Positions 7,663 to 17,879 of a stretch of DNA of 64,000 nt are shown one piece after another. The DNA comes from an uncultured Winogradskyella sp. (GTDB taxonomy: Bacteria > Bacteroidota > Bacteroidia > Flavobacteriales > Flavobacteriaceae), in NCBI RefSeq assembly GCF_947498005.1, contig NZ_CANMIW010000005.1:62001-126000 (forward strand), given 5' to 3'. The position numbers and the translations under genes were made by a program. Under the pieces are notes generated by a model, which was not told where the DNA came from, did no database searches, and saw only the letters and a list, made by a program, of their open reading frames with translations. Numbering within the stretch: position 1 is the first letter of the stretch; every line of letters begins with the position of its first letter.

Positions 7663-9270
7663 TTAGCTTTCCTTTGCCTTTTTCTTTTTACGCCATTTAT
7701 TAAAGAATGTGATTCCTAAAATAAGAATTATAAAAGGAATTAAATAAGATGTACGAGCGCCACTTCCGCTTACAGTAGTAAAAATTCTATCCCAACGTGG
7801 TCTCCAATTCTTTATTCCTTTATTGATGCCGTCTAAACTCATCCAAATAAATACAGGCTTACCAAAAACATGATCGTAAGGTACAAATCCCCAAAATCTA
7901 CTGTCAATAGAATTGTGTCTGTTGTCACCCATCATCCAATAATAATCTTGATTAAAAGTATAAGATGTCGCAACTTGGTCATCAATAAAAATTTGATTAC
8001 CTCTCGTCACAACTTTATGACCTTCATATTCTCCAATGGCACGCTTGTAGATAGAAATATTTTCAGTATTAAGTTGAACTGTAGCTCCAGCTTTCGGGAT
8101 CCACATTGGTCCAAAATTGTCAATATTCCATTTATAATTAGGATCTCTTGGGAAAATTTCTCCATCGACACCAGCAGGTGTTTTTATTGCAGTTATAGTT
8201 TCAACTTCAGGATGCGATTTTAACCTTGAAATAGCTTCTGCTGTTGCAGCATGAATTCTATACGAGCCTTCTGTTGTGCCGTAGCCTAAACCATCTGTTA
8301 TATCGTGTTTTTCTAATATGTCTATAATTCGAGCGGGTTGTAATTGTCTCTTAAAGACAATATCATAAGAGAATTGTATATGCGCTCTTGGTGGCAATTT
8401 ATTCTGTTTGCCATTAATAAATACATAGCCATTTCTAATCTCTAACGTATCACCAGCAACACCTACGCATCGTTTTACTAAATTGGTTTTTTTGTCAATT
8501 GGTTTATAGTAATTTCGGTCTGGATTAAAGTCATCCATAGTCAACAACGTATCTGCTGGTTGATTGAAAACTACAATATCATTACGTTCTATGCTCTGAA
8601 AACCAGGTAATCTAAAATAAGGTAACTGAAGTTTGTTTTTCCAAGAGGTGTTACGTTCTTCATAATTATCATCAAATAAATACGATTTAGTGTTTAATTT
8701 TGGAATAGTATCGTGTACCATTGGAGCTCCAACAGTTGTCATTGGTACTCTTGGTCCGTAATGCAATTTACTTACGATTAGAAAGTCGCCAACAAGTAAT
8801 GACTTTTCTAATGAAGATGAAGGAATAACAAAAGGTTGAAAGAAATAGGTATGAACGATGGTAGCCGCTACAATAGCAAATAGGATAGAGGTAATCCATT
8901 CACCTGTCGATGTTTTAGGCGTAAGTGTTCTATCTTTAACGTAGTCAACACCTGCAACATAATTTAAATAATAGAGGTAAAATCCTAGGGTAATAATACA
9001 TAATAAAGCATCTACCTTGGTATCTTTTCCAAATGCACGCGCTGTTTCCACCCATGCAGCAGGAATCATTATTAGGTTTACAATAGGAAGAAACATTAAA
9101 ATTACCCACCACCAAGGACGTGTAATTATCTTCATTAATATAACCGCGTTATAAACAGGTATAAATGCTTCCCAAGCTTTTCTGCCTGCTTTCACATATA
9201 ATTTCCATGTGCCTAAACCATGAATAATTTGTAATACGAGTAAAAAGATAAACCACTGTGTCCAGTTCAT
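7663..9270 (-). CDS. lepB: Signal peptidase I, long Bacteroidota form
   Basis: Removes signal peptides from secreted proteins at the inner membrane. At 535 residues it is much longer than the enterobacterial enzyme. The first about 110 residues form a separate polytopic domain (DUF5684-like, with PWWWVILMFLPIVNLI). The catalytic region follows: Ser153 in IPSSSLEKSL, the Lys motif VKRCVGVAGD, and MGDNRHNSIDSRFWGFVP. A large insertion lies between the Lys motif and the GDNR motif. A C-terminal helix and basic tail end the protein. It lies 61 bases downstream of dapB and is followed closely by WbqC. Confidence 0.95.
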   Translation of the reverse strand: MNWTQWFIFLLVLQIIHGLGTWKLYVKAGRKAWEAFIPVYNAVILMKIITRPWWWVILMFLPIVNLIMIPAAWVETARAFGKDTKVDALLCIITLGFYLYYLNYVAGVDYVKDRTLTPKTSTGEWITSILFAIVAATIVHTYFFQPFVIPSSSLEKSLLVGDFLIVSKLHYGPRVPMTTVGAPMVHDTIPKLNTKSYLFDDNYEERNTSWKNKLQLPYFRLPGFQSIERNDIVVFNQPADTLLTMDDFNPDRNYYKPIDKKTNLVKRCVGVAGDTLEIRNGYVFINGKQNKLPPRAHIQFSYDIVFKRQLQPARIIDILEKHDITDGLGYGTTEGSYRIHAATAEAISRLKSHPEVETITAIKTPAGVDGEIFPRDPNYKWNIDNFGPMWIPKAGATVQLNTENISIYKRAIGEYEGHKVVTRGNQIFIDDQVATSYTFNQDYYWMMGDNRHNSIDSRFWGFVPYDHVFGKPVFIWMSLDGINKGIKNWRPRWDRIFTTVSGSGARTSYLIPFIILILGITFFNKWRKKKKAKES

Positions 9271-9331
9271 AATGCAATATTTAATCTAGTAGGTTGAAAA
9301 TTATTTCAATTTGTTTCAAAACGTTGGTAAA

Positions 9332-10033
9332 TTAACCAATGTTTAACACATCTTTCATAGTAAAGACGCCTTTTTTGTCTTTAATCCATTCTGCAGCAAT
9401 TACAGCTCCCATCGCAAAACCTTGTCTACTATGTGCTGTGTGTGTAATGTTTATAGAATCAACTTCTGAGTCGTAGGTAACCTCGTGCGTGCCAGGAATG
9501 TTTTCAATGCGTTTAGCATCAATAAAAATCTCGTTAGGTTCTGGTGATTCTAATGTCCAGTTGGTATAGTTAGAATTTTTTATAACTTCTTCAGCTAAAG
9601 TTATTGCAGTACCACTTGGAGCATCAAGTTTTTGAGTATGATGAATTTCTACCATCTCGGTAGAATACTCATTAAATCCAGACATTAATTCACTTAGTCT
9701 TCTGTTAATTTCGAAAAAGATATTTACACCTAAACTAAAGTTAGAGGCATATAGAAATGTACCATCATTGTCCTTACAATACGTAACAATATCATCATAG
9801 TGTTCAAGCCAACCTGTCGTGCCTGAAATTACAGGAATTCCTGCGTCTAAGGCTTTCTTAATATTATATACAGCAACAGAGGGAATGCTAAAGTCTATAG
9901 CGACATCAACATTTTTAAAATCATAATCAGAGTCTTTATCAGAAACCTTTAAAGTAATACTGTGACCACGATTTACAGCGATAGTCTCAATGCTTTTGCC
10001 CATTCTACCATAACCGAGTAGTGCTATTTTCAT
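9332..10033 (-). CDS. dapB: 4-hydroxy-tetrahydrodipicolinate reductase
   Basis: The NAD(P)H-dependent reductase of lysine and diaminopimelate synthesis. The 233 residues include the N-terminal Rossmann motif GYGRMGK, GTTGW, and the signature HHTQKLDAPSGTA that supplies the catalytic His and Lys. It is slightly shorter than the proteobacterial enzyme, as is usual in this phylum. It is separated by one base from the upstream DUF5683 gene and shares its transcript. Confidence 0.96.
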   Translation of the reverse strand: MKIALLGYGRMGKSIETIAVNRGHSITLKVSDKDSDYDFKNVDVAIDFSIPSVAVYNIKKALDAGIPVISGTTGWLEHYDDIVTYCKDNDGTFLYASNFSLGVNIFFEINRRLSELMSGFNEYSTEMVEIHHTQKLDAPSGTAITLAEEVIKNSNYTNWTLESPEPNEIFIDAKRIENIPGTHEVTYDSEVDSINITHTAHSRQGFAMGAVIAAEWIKDKKGVFTMKDVLNIG

Positions 10034-10034
10034 A

Positions 10035-10640
10035 TTAAAAATTAAAGTTAAGTGTTAAGCCTAAGTCCGATGCGTTTTCCATTTTATTATATTGAAAATG
10101 CGGACTTAAACTTAGATTATCATCCACATTGAATTGAAGTAAATGTGCATCAATATTGGCATCCAAAATATTCAGAGCATAAAAACCTAATGTAACTAGG
10201 AGTGAAAGATCTTTATTTCGTCTTGCTTGTGTTTGCGCTCTAACAAGTGCGTCAGTAGAAATGTTAGGTGAATCACCATCGCCATAGAACTCGTCATCCT
10301 TAAAACCAGCTAGACGTCTTTTATAAGCATCTCTATAACGGTCGAGTTGTTTAGTGTTAAAATCATAAACTAAAACACCTCCTGCGATTGCGCCCCAAAC
10401 AATTGGGATTTTCCAATACCTTTTATTATAAGCCTGGCCTAATCCTGGAAGTACAGCTGATAAAAATGCTGCTTTTGCAGGACGTAGCGGATCTATTGGA
10501 GTCTTTACCAATGTATCCGTTGCAATAACAACTTTATCATTAACAGCAATACTTGTGCTGTCCGTTTCTATTTGAGAATATGAGAATAGAACAGAAACAA
10601 AGCACAATAAAATTGCCAAGAAATGCTTATTTGTTCTCAC
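10035..10640 (-). CDS. DUF5683 domain-containing membrane protein
   Basis: A 201-residue protein with an N-terminal signal segment (about residues 7-22), then the DUF5683 core: AAFLSAVLPGLGQAYNKRYW and RYRDAYKRRL. The core carries two further hydrophobic segments. The family is restricted mainly to Bacteroidota and often follows parB; its role is unknown. The start is GTG at 10640, lying inside the last 14 bases of parB, so translation is probably coupled to parB. Confidence 0.88.
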   Translation of the reverse strand: MRTNKHFLAILLCFVSVLFSYSQIETDSTSIAVNDKVVIATDTLVKTPIDPLRPAKAAFLSAVLPGLGQAYNKRYWKIPIVWGAIAGGVLVYDFNTKQLDRYRDAYKRRLAGFKDDEFYGDGDSPNISTDALVRAQTQARRNKDLSLLVTLGFYALNILDANIDAHLLQFNVDDNLSLSPHFQYNKMENASDLGLTLNFNF

Positions 10641-11535
10641 GCTGAACTAATTTTTTAATACGATTAAAATCTTCTTCAGAATGAAATGGAATAGTAATTT
10701 TTCCGCTTCCATTTTTAGCGACTTTCACATCTATTTTATGACCAAAATATTCCGAAAATTCTTTAACCCCTTTTTTAATGTGTTTAGGGATTTCAATTTT
10801 AGTAGATTCTACTTCAGTATCAGTCGGATTAGAACCTAAATTTTTAACTAATTGTTCTGTAGCTCTAACAGATAGTTTGTTAGTTATAATTTTTTCATAG
10901 ACTTCTAGTTGATCAACTTGGTCTTCAATATTAACCATCGCTCTTCCGTGACCCATACTAATAAATCCATCACGAATACCAGTTTGAATAATTGGATCTA
11001 ATTTAAGTAAACGCAAGTAATTAGCAATTGTAGAACGCTTTTTACCTACACGTTCGCTCATTTGCTCTTGTGTTAAATTGATTTCGTCAATTAGGCGTTG
11101 GTATGATAAGGCAATTTCAATAGCATCTAAATCTTGGCGTTGAATGTTTTCAACCAATGCCATTTCTAAAGACTCTTGGTCATTAGCAATTCTGATGTAA
11201 GCAGGTATGGCTTCTAGACCAATTAATTTTGAAGCCCTAAAACGACGCTCACCTGATACTAATTGATAGTTGTTAAAAGCTAATTTTCTAACTGTTATAG
11301 GTTGTATAACACCTAATTCACGGATAGAAGATGCTAATTCTCTTAGTGACTCTTCGTTAAAATTAGTTCTAGGCTGAAATGGATTGACTTCAATACTAGA
11401 AAGCTCTAATTCTACAATATTGCCCACAACTTTATCTGCGTTTTTATCTTCTGCAGAATTAATATCATTTTCAGGATCTTTCAATAAAGCAGAAAGACCT
11501 CTACCTAAAGCTTGTTTTTTAGTTGCTTTCGCCAT
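10627..11535 (-). CDS. parB: Chromosome partitioning protein ParB (Spo0J)
   Basis: A DNA-binding CTP hydrolase of the ParABS chromosome segregation system. It starts with the characteristic GRGLSALL tail that stimulates ParA. It contains NPFQPR, the CTP-binding GERRFRAS and ENIQR motifs, a KorB-type helix-turn-helix (about 140-200), and a C-terminal dimerisation domain. The parA stop overlaps its ATG (TAATG). I did not find a perfect parS palindrome in the window. Confidence 0.97.
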   Translation of the reverse strand: MAKATKKQALGRGLSALLKDPENDINSAEDKNADKVVGNIVELELSSIEVNPFQPRTNFNEESLRELASSIRELGVIQPITVRKLAFNNYQLVSGERRFRASKLIGLEAIPAYIRIANDQESLEMALVENIQRQDLDAIEIALSYQRLIDEINLTQEQMSERVGKKRSTIANYLRLLKLDPIIQTGIRDGFISMGHGRAMVNIEDQVDQLEVYEKIITNKLSVRATEQLVKNLGSNPTDTEVESTKIEIPKHIKKGVKEFSEYFGHKIDVKVAKNGSGKITIPFHSEEDFNRIKKLVQRENK

Positions 11536-12302
11536 TATAATTCATTTTTCTTTATCAACTCTTTTGCTAAACTTAAATAATTTGCAGCACCTTTGCTACT
11601 AACATCATAATTAATGATGCTTTCACCATAACTTGGCGCTTCTCCTAATCTGACATTTCGTTGAATAATAGTTTCAAAAACCATATCACTAAAATGCTTT
11701 TGTACTTCTTCTACCACTTGGTTAGAAAGTCTTAATCGAGAATCAAACATCGTTAAAAGCATGCCTTCAATGTCTAACGCTTCATTATGTATTTTTTGTA
11801 CACTTTTAATAGTATTTAACAGTTTGCCTAATCCTTCAAGGGCAAAATATTCGCATTGTATTGGTATTATAACAGAATCTGCTGCAGTTAATGCATTTAA
11901 GGTTAATAAGCCAAGTGAAGGTGCGCAGTCTATTAAAATATAGTCATAATCTTCTTTTAGCTTAGTGATAGCTTTTTTTAGCATGTATTCACGCGCTTCT
12001 TTATCTACTAACTCAATTTCAATGGCAACAAGGTCAATATGTGAAGGTATAACATCAACGTTTGGTGCATTAGAGGTCACAATGGCAGCTTTAGCATCTG
12101 CAGAGTGCTCAATTAATTGATAAGACCCAATCTCAACATTATCTACATCAATCCCTAAACCAGAACTCGCATTGGCTTGCGGATCTGCGTCTATAAGTAA
12201 TACTTTTTTCTCTAATGCTCCTAGTGAAGCCGCAAGGTTTACAGAGGTTGTAGTTTTGCCTACACCTCCTTTTTGGTTTGCTATTGCAATGATTTTACCC
12301 AT
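11535..12302 (-). CDS. parA: Chromosome partitioning ATPase ParA (Soj)
   Basis: Deviant Walker-type ATPase that moves ParB-bound origins. It has KGGVGKTTT (Lys11 and Lys16), the switch segment IDADPQANAS, and IDCAPSLG. The length of 255 residues is that of a chromosomal small ParA with no N-terminal DNA-binding extension. The frame can begin one codon earlier at TTG, but ATG at 12302 gives the normal MGKIIAIANQKGG start. It heads the parAB-dapB-lepB run; the 158 bases upstream show no strong promoter box. Confidence 0.97.
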   Translation of the reverse strand: MGKIIAIANQKGGVGKTTTSVNLAASLGALEKKVLLIDADPQANASSGLGIDVDNVEIGSYQLIEHSADAKAAIVTSNAPNVDVIPSHIDLVAIEIELVDKEAREYMLKKAITKLKEDYDYILIDCAPSLGLLTLNALTAADSVIIPIQCEYFALEGLGKLLNTIKSVQKIHNEALDIEGMLLTMFDSRLRLSNQVVEEVQKHFSDMVFETIIQRNVRLGEAPSYGESIINYDVSSKGAANYLSLAKELIKKNEL

Positions 12303-12463
12303 CAAATGATTCGGTTTGTTATAAGGGTTTAAAATTACGATTATTTACGAGTTTATAAAATTGAAGTTGTTAACATTAAATTAAATTGTTTATCAGCCTT
12401 TGAGCATATACAGAACTTTAATTTTAATCAAGATAAAGATTAGGAAAAGCGGTTTTAATTGGT

Positions 12464-13411
12464 CTAAAGAGCCTTTAATTTTTGCTCATTTAAAAATTGC
12501 AGAACTTTATTGAAATAGGTGTCTCCACCAACTTTCCATACGTTTACGTGGTTAGCTGAATCTATTTCTATAAATTCTTTATCGTCGCTTTTTATGTTTG
12601 AAAAATTATTCTTTCCATACTCTATTTTAATCCGATCATCTTTATTCCCATGAACGACAAGTATAGGTTGTGTAATATTTTCACAATATTTTAATGGGTT
12701 AGCATCATTAGGGTCAAATTCTGCAATGCTTCCAGCTCTGTTAACTAAATAATTTGAAAAAGGAGTGAAATTAAATCCAGCATGAAGTTTAAAATAATCA
12801 TTAACAATTGTTCTAAAATCTGAGAATGTACTTTCAATAATTCCAAATTTTATGCGCTGATCAAAGCCCATGGCTTGCAAACCGATGGCACCTCCAAGCG
12901 ATTGTCCCCAAATGCCAATATGGTCTAAGTTTTCTTCGGTAGATAGATAATCAATAACTTTTTTAATGTCTTTCTTTTCATTTACACCAAACGTACAGAA
13001 TTGTCCTTCGCTTTTGCCATGTGCTCTAGAGTCTAACGCAACAGAATTATAGCCTTTCTCAGCCAGGTAGGTACTTAAATCGAAAAAGGTATCCTTGTTT
13101 GAACGAATACCATGTAATAAAATTATTGTTCCGTAAGTAGAGTCTATGCTAGAAAGAGTTAATCTCGCTGATAGTTTTATGCCGTCAAAAGAAGAAATGC
13201 TTAGTTCTTTTCTCTGTATGTTTTTCTTTGATTTTGAAGCTACATCGAAATCTATATTTTTATTTCTTTTAATTAAACCTACGATAGGATTTCTAATTTC
13301 AGTTATTAATCTTGGTATAAAAAAGTGAATTAGAAATAAGCTTAAAACTGAAAATAAAAGAAATAGTCTTTTTAATATTTTAAGGCTACGGATTTTTGAT
13401 GTTTTATTCAT
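12464..13411 (-). CDS. Membrane-anchored alpha/beta hydrolase
   Basis: One N-terminal membrane helix (about residues 14-34) anchors an alpha/beta-hydrolase domain. The motifs are the oxyanion segment [12 protein letters not shown], the nucleophile elbow GQSLGG, an acid in GNKDDRI, and the final His in SANHVNVW. It resembles prolyl-oligopeptidase/BAAT-type serine hydrolases (DUF1749/CocE-like range); the substrate cannot be read. ATG at 13411 overlaps the last 8 bases of scpA, so it is translationally coupled to the mutase. It is the last gene of that operon. Confidence 0.88.
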   Translation of the reverse strand: MNKTSKIRSLKILKRLFLLFSVLSLFLIHFFIPRLITEIRNPIVGLIKRNKNIDFDVASKSKKNIQRKELSISSFDGIKLSARLTLSSIDSTYGTIILLHGIRSNKDTFFDLSTYLAEKGYNSVALDSRAHGKSEGQFCTFGVNEKKDIKKVIDYLSTEENLDHIGIWGQSLGGAIGLQAMGFDQRIKFGIIESTFSDFRTIVNDYFKLHAGFNFTPFSNYLVNRAGSIAEFDPNDANPLKYCENITQPILVVHGNKDDRIKIEYGKNNFSNIKSDDKEFIEIDSANHVNVWKVGGDTYFNKVLQFLNEQKLKAL

Positions 13412-15530
13412 CAATTAAAATCTCTAAAATCTGAATTGCAGCATCACTAATTTTTGTTCCTGGACCAAAAACAGCAACAGCACCAGCGTCAAATAAATAT
13501 TGATAATCTTGCTTTGGGATTACACCACCAACAATAACCATAATGTCATCGCGTCCATGTCTTTTTAGTTCGTCTATTACTTGAGGAACTAGGGTTTTAT
13601 GTCCTGCTGCTAAGGAAGATACACCTAAAATATGGACGTCGTTTTCTACGGCTTGTTTTGCAGCTTCTTTTGGTGTTTGAAACAGTGGTCCTATGTCTAC
13701 ATCGAAGCCTACATCTGCATAACCAGTGGCTACAACTTTTGCTCCTCTATCATGACCATCTTGACCCATTTTGGCAATCATAATTCTTGGTCTTCTGCCA
13801 TCTTGTTCTGCAAATTGATTCGCTAGTTCTTTAGCTTTTAAGAAGCTTTTGTCATCTTTTATTTCTTTACTATACACGCCTGAAAATGATTTTATTTGTG
13901 CTTTATGTCGTCCGAATTCCGCTTCTAGAGCATCGCTTATTTCTCCTAAGGTGGCTCTATTTCTAGCTGCAATTACTGCTAAAGCTAATAAATTATTATT
14001 CTGTGACTTAGCTGATTCTGTTAATTTTGCTAAAGCGTCATTAACAGCATTGGTGTCTCGCGTGGATTTAATATGCTCTAAACGTTCTATTTGCTGCAAT
14101 CTAACGGTTTGATTATCTACTTCAAGCGTAGATATTGGGTCTTCTTGTTCTAACTGATATTTGTTAACACCAATAATGACATCTTGACCAGAATCAATTC
14201 GTGCTTGTTTTCGTGCCGCAGCTTCTTCAATTCTAAGTTTTGGTATTCCGGCTTCAATTGCTTTGGTCATTCCGCCTAAATCTTCAATTTCTTGAATGAG
14301 CTCCCAAGCTTTATTTGCGATATCATCAGTTAATTTTTCAACGTAGTAACTTCCAGCCCAAGGATCTACGGTTTTTGTAATTTGTGTTTCTTCTTGTAGG
14401 TATATTTGGGTGTTTCTTGCGATTCTTGCCGAGAAATCAGTTGGTAATGCTATCGCTTCATCTAATGCGTTAGTGTGCAAACTTTGAGTGCCTCCAAAAG
14501 CTGCGGCGGATGCTTCAATACATGTTCTGACCACGTTGTTAAATGGGTCTTGTTCAGTAAGACTCCATCCAGATGTTTGGCAGTGCGTTCTTAGCGCTAA
14601 AGACTTTTGATTTTTAGGATTAAATTGTTTTACAAGTTTTGCCCAAAGCATACGAGCCGCTCTCATTTTTGCAATTTCCATAAAATGGTTCATGCCAATT
14701 GCCCAGAAGAAAGATAGACGAGGAGCAAAGGTGTCTATGTCCATACCAGCGGCAAGCCCTTTTCTAATATATTCTAAGCCATCTGCTAAAGTGTATGCTA
14801 ATTCTATATCGCATGTTGCACCAGCTTCTTGCATGTGATAGCCAGAGATGCTAATGCTATTAAATTTTGGCATATTTTTACTTGTGTACTCAAAGATATC
14901 TGAGATAATCTTCATGGAAGGTGTAGGAGGGTAGATGTAGGTGTTACGCACCATGAATTCTTTTAAAATATCATTTTGAATAGTACCTGCAAGCTGTTCT
15001 GGTGTTACGCCTTGTTCTTCTGCTGCAACAATATAAAACGCTAGAATTGGCAAAACAGCACCATTCATGGTCATTGAGACCGACATTTTATCTAATGGAA
15101 TCTGATCGAAAAGTATTTTCATGTCTTCTACAGAATCTATGGCTACACCAGCTTTACCGACATCGCCAACGACGCGTTCATGATCAGAGTCATAGCCTCT
15201 ATGTGTTGCTAAGTCAAAAGCCACTGATAAGCCTTTTTGTCCTGCAGCAAGATTACGTCTGTAAAAGGCATTACTTTCTTCTGCTGTAGAAAAACCTGCA
15301 TACTGTCTAATGGTCCATGGTCTGCGCACATACATAGTTGAGTATGGTCCGCGTAAATATGGAGCGATCCCAGCAACGAAATCAAGGTGTTCGATGTTTT
15401 TGATGTCGTCTTTTGAGTATAACGATTTTACAATGATGTCTTCGGCTGTTAAAAAATCGCTAACTGGCCTAGGGTGTTTATTGTTAGTTATTGAACCTAG
15501 CTCTAAATGTTGAAGATTTTTTCTGCTCAT
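13404..15530 (-). CDS. scpA: Methylmalonyl-CoA mutase large (catalytic) subunit
   Basis: The adenosylcobalamin-dependent isomerase that interconverts succinyl-CoA and (R)-methylmalonyl-CoA. The 708 residues contain the TIM-barrel substrate domain ([29 protein letters not shown]) and a C-terminal B12 domain with the base-off cobalamin motif DGHDRGAKV (DxHxxG), [12 protein letters not shown] and GGVIP. The small subunit is upstream in the same operon, with an unknown lipoprotein gene between them. The start overlaps the preceding stop (TAATG). It probably serves propionate, odd-chain fatty acid or branched amino acid metabolism. Confidence 0.97.
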   Translation of the reverse strand: MSRKNLQHLELGSITNNKHPRPVSDFLTAEDIIVKSLYSKDDIKNIEHLDFVAGIAPYLRGPYSTMYVRRPWTIRQYAGFSTAEESNAFYRRNLAAGQKGLSVAFDLATHRGYDSDHERVVGDVGKAGVAIDSVEDMKILFDQIPLDKMSVSMTMNGAVLPILAFYIVAAEEQGVTPEQLAGTIQNDILKEFMVRNTYIYPPTPSMKIISDIFEYTSKNMPKFNSISISGYHMQEAGATCDIELAYTLADGLEYIRKGLAAGMDIDTFAPRLSFFWAIGMNHFMEIAKMRAARMLWAKLVKQFNPKNQKSLALRTHCQTSGWSLTEQDPFNNVVRTCIEASAAAFGGTQSLHTNALDEAIALPTDFSARIARNTQIYLQEETQITKTVDPWAGSYYVEKLTDDIANKAWELIQEIEDLGGMTKAIEAGIPKLRIEEAAARKQARIDSGQDVIIGVNKYQLEQEDPISTLEVDNQTVRLQQIERLEHIKSTRDTNAVNDALAKLTESAKSQNNNLLALAVIAARNRATLGEISDALEAEFGRHKAQIKSFSGVYSKEIKDDKSFLKAKELANQFAEQDGRRPRIMIAKMGQDGHDRGAKVVATGYADVGFDVDIGPLFQTPKEAAKQAVENDVHILGVSSLAAGHKTLVPQVIDELKRHGRDDIMVIVGGVIPKQDYQYLFDAGAVAVFGPGTKISDAAIQILEILIDE

Positions 15531-16174
15531 TATAGTATCATTTTTTCTAGATAAGGGTCAAAATTGACTTCAAAGGGTGTTGAGAGGTTTATGAATACGG
15601 TTTTGTTGTTTGAAGATACAAAATAAACATGCTGAAAAGCTTGATGATTAAGTTTTGTGTTTTCAATTTTATAAATAGCCTTAAATATTTGAGTGTTTCC
15701 TGAGACGTTATGTTTAGCTGTGATTTTTGTGTAGTTAAGATCTGTCATGCTAGAAACTTGATCTTGGTTTTGTCTAATTATTCCTAGTAAAAATTTAGCA
15801 TCTTGTCTTGTAATGGGTGTAAAAGGAACACTGTTGATGGTATAGGTTGAATTAGATATGCTATCAAAAAACACATAATGATTGCCTTCCATTTCTCGCA
15901 TTATTTTTAATCGCGTATGTTCTATTTCTAAGTCAGTATTATCCACAACTAATGAGTCTAGAAGTGAGGTGTAGTCCACCATATTGTAACGCTCAAAACT
16001 TTCTGGAAGCCCAATTTTTATTCCGTCATCTTCAAGTAAATGTTGCTTACTTATAATAAGATCTGACGCATTGGTTTGTGTCCAGTCTTGAATCTCCTTT
16101 GCGACTTCATAACATGATGTGAAAAATAGTAGGAAAATACTAATTTTTAGTACTATTGATTTTTTCAATACCAT
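15530..16174 (-). CDS. Unknown lipoprotein between the mutase subunit genes
   Basis: A 214-residue protein with a signal peptide ending in a lipobox (LLFFTSC, Cys21), so it should be exported and lipid-anchored. The rest is a soluble domain I do not recognise, with many short strands and no metal or catalytic motif. The gene is placed tightly between the small subunit (3-base gap) and the large subunit (TAATG overlap) of a cytoplasmic enzyme, which is odd for an envelope protein. Codon use looks like that of its neighbours, so there is no sign of recent transfer. Confidence 0.75.
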   Translation of the reverse strand: MVLKKSIVLKISIFLLFFTSCYEVAKEIQDWTQTNASDLIISKQHLLEDDGIKIGLPESFERYNMVDYTSLLDSLVVDNTDLEIEHTRLKIMREMEGNHYVFFDSISNSTYTINSVPFTPITRQDAKFLLGIIRQNQDQVSSMTDLNYTKITAKHNVSGNTQIFKAIYKIENTKLNHQAFQHVYFVSSNNKTVFINLSTPFEVNFDPYLEKMIL

Positions 16175-16177
16175 GTT

Positions 16178-17560
16178 TTATTCTTTGTTTAATCTATTGA
16201 TTTCCAAATTTTCAGATAGCCTTTTTTGAATAATTGGTTCAATTAAGGTTTTGCGCTTGTTAACTTTTAAAAATGGACTGACTTCTAAATCATTTTTCAT
16301 TTTGTCTGCTAAATTAGGATGCTTATTTGTACCTAAAAGCACAAGTTCTTCGGCATTAAAATTAGCCTGTTCTTTAGTTGCGCTTTCTTTAATTTTTCGT
16401 TGAATAGTACCTTCTTTTAATTGACTTAAAAAACCACCTTGCTCTTCAATATCTTTAAAAAGGAGAAGTGCTTTTTCTGCGAATTGTTTCGTGATATTTT
16501 CGATATAATAAGCGCCATCAGCAGCATTATTTACCTTATCGAAATAGCTCTCATTTTTTAAAACTAAAAGTTGATTTCTTGCAATACGATCTCCGAACTC
16601 ATTAGACTCATGAAACAATACATCGTAAGGAAGGTTGTAAACTACATCTGTACCACCTAGTATTGCACTCATGCACTCAGTAGTAGTTCTAAGCATATTT
16701 ACATTGTAATCGTAAATGGTTTTATTTCGTTTACTTGGCGTTGAGATAATTCTACAATCTGTATTAATACCATATTCGGCAGCCAAGGTTGACCATAATA
16801 AGCGTAAGGCTCTTATTTTTGCAATTTCGAAGAAATAGTTTGAACTAATAGCGGTACAAAAAGTAACATTAAGCGATGTTTTGGCATCCTTAGTTAGTAT
16901 TTTATCAATGCTATTTAAATATTCGTTGCAATGCGCTAAACCGTACGCTAATTGTTGAATAATGGTAGCTCCTGCATTTTGATATAAGTCTAAATCAATA
17001 CTAAATTGATTGGTTGATTTTACAATAGCTTCAAATTTTATATGATCACCTTTTAGATTTGCATACCAATTGCCAGTTTGGGCTAGATTACCAATAATAT
17101 CTGTGTGAATAGTTACTTGTGATCCGTTTGAAATATGATGTGTGTAATCTAATATCTTCTGTGTGAATTCTTCTGAGAGAAAATCACATTTAATATCAAT
17201 ACTTACTGCGCTTAAATCAATATTTTTGAATAATTCTTCAGGTGTAATATGATCAGCCTTGATATGAAAAATTATATTTTCTGCACCACGACTTATCGCA
17301 TCTATTGCTTTAAGATTGCTGTCTTTAGCTGTATTGACTTGAATAAATTGGCTAATTGCCCAAGTAGTTTTTGGATTAATAGAAGTGTCTGGCAGCGATT
17401 CAAATTCATCTGAATGATAGAAAGGTTTTACATCAATACCTTCATTGTTTTTCCAAATTAAAGTATCGTTGTAGTCCGCTCCTTTTAAGTCTACCTGTAT
17501 TTTTTGTTTCCATCCTTTTGAAGAAACACCTTCAAAATCACTAAATAATGAGTTACTCAT
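16178..17560 (-). CDS. mutA: Methylmalonyl-CoA mutase small subunit
   Basis: The non-catalytic partner of ScpA. It shows the mutase-family barrel pattern in degraded form: SKGWKQKIQVDLKGADYND, DCRIISTPSKRNKTIYDYNV and ILGGTDVVYNLPYD. The 460 residues end without a B12-binding DxHxxG motif, as expected for the small subunit. It is shorter than the actinobacterial small subunit, typical of Bacteroidota. Its first 8 bases overlap the ftsB-like gene. Confidence 0.93.
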   Translation of the reverse strand: MSNSLFSDFEGVSSKGWKQKIQVDLKGADYNDTLIWKNNEGIDVKPFYHSDEFESLPDTSINPKTTWAISQFIQVNTAKDSNLKAIDAISRGAENIIFHIKADHITPEELFKNIDLSAVSIDIKCDFLSEEFTQKILDYTHHISNGSQVTIHTDIIGNLAQTGNWYANLKGDHIKFEAIVKSTNQFSIDLDLYQNAGATIIQQLAYGLAHCNEYLNSIDKILTKDAKTSLNVTFCTAISSNYFFEIAKIRALRLLWSTLAAEYGINTDCRIISTPSKRNKTIYDYNVNMLRTTTECMSAILGGTDVVYNLPYDVLFHESNEFGDRIARNQLLVLKNESYFDKVNNAADGAYYIENITKQFAEKALLLFKDIEEQGGFLSQLKEGTIQRKIKESATKEQANFNAEELVLLGTNKHPNLADKMKNDLEVSPFLKVNKRKTLIEPIIQKRLSENLEINRLNKE

Positions 17561-17879
17561 CTTTCTTTTGTTTTGCTATGCTGTCTTCATATTCAATAAT
17601 AAATATGTCTTCATTAGGCTTTTTCATGTAGTAGTTTTCACGTGCTGTGCGTTCTATGCCTTCATCTGTACTCAACTCTTTTATGGCCTTATCATCTTTT
17701 GCCATTTCATTTCTGTAATGTTCTTTTTGGTATTCTAACTCTTCTATATCTGAATTTAATTCATGATGAAATATCCATGAATGCGCATCAAAAAACAGCA
17801 TCCATACTGCAAATACAGCCAGAACAATAATATAGATGTTCTTGAATGGTTTTAGATATTTAGAGTTTAAAAATTTCAT
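17553..17879 (-). CDS. FtsB/DivIC-type septum formation initiator protein
   Basis: A 108-residue bitopic protein: short cytoplasmic start, one membrane helix (about residues 15-31), then a coiled coil (about 38-75, rich in Glu and Lys) and the family ending ARENYYMKKPNEDIFIIEY. FtsB/DivIC proteins bridge FtsL and FtsQ in the divisome. It shares one base with the udk stop (TAATG) and overlaps mutA, so a cell-division gene sits inside this metabolic operon, an arrangement I recall from other flavobacteria. Confidence 0.9.
   Translation of the reverse strand: MKFLNSKYLKPFKNIYIIVLAVFAVWMLFFDAHSWIFHHELNSDIEELEYQKEHYRNEMAKDDKAIKELSTDEGIERTARENYYMKKPNEDIFIIEYEDSIAKQKKDE

Noticed and set aside
7870..8223. 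Antisense open frame inside lepB
   Set aside because: It is a shadow of a well-conserved coding frame and shows no domain or start context.
8790..8830. Signal peptidase Ser motif PSSSLEKSL instead of PSGSMxPTL, as a possible inactive enzyme
   Set aside because: The Ser, the Lys motif and GDNR are all intact, and I recall this variant as normal for Bacteroidota LepB.
10627..12302. A parS site near parAB
   Set aside because: I looked for a TGTTYCACGTGRAACA-like palindrome in the window and found none; it may lie elsewhere on the chromosome.
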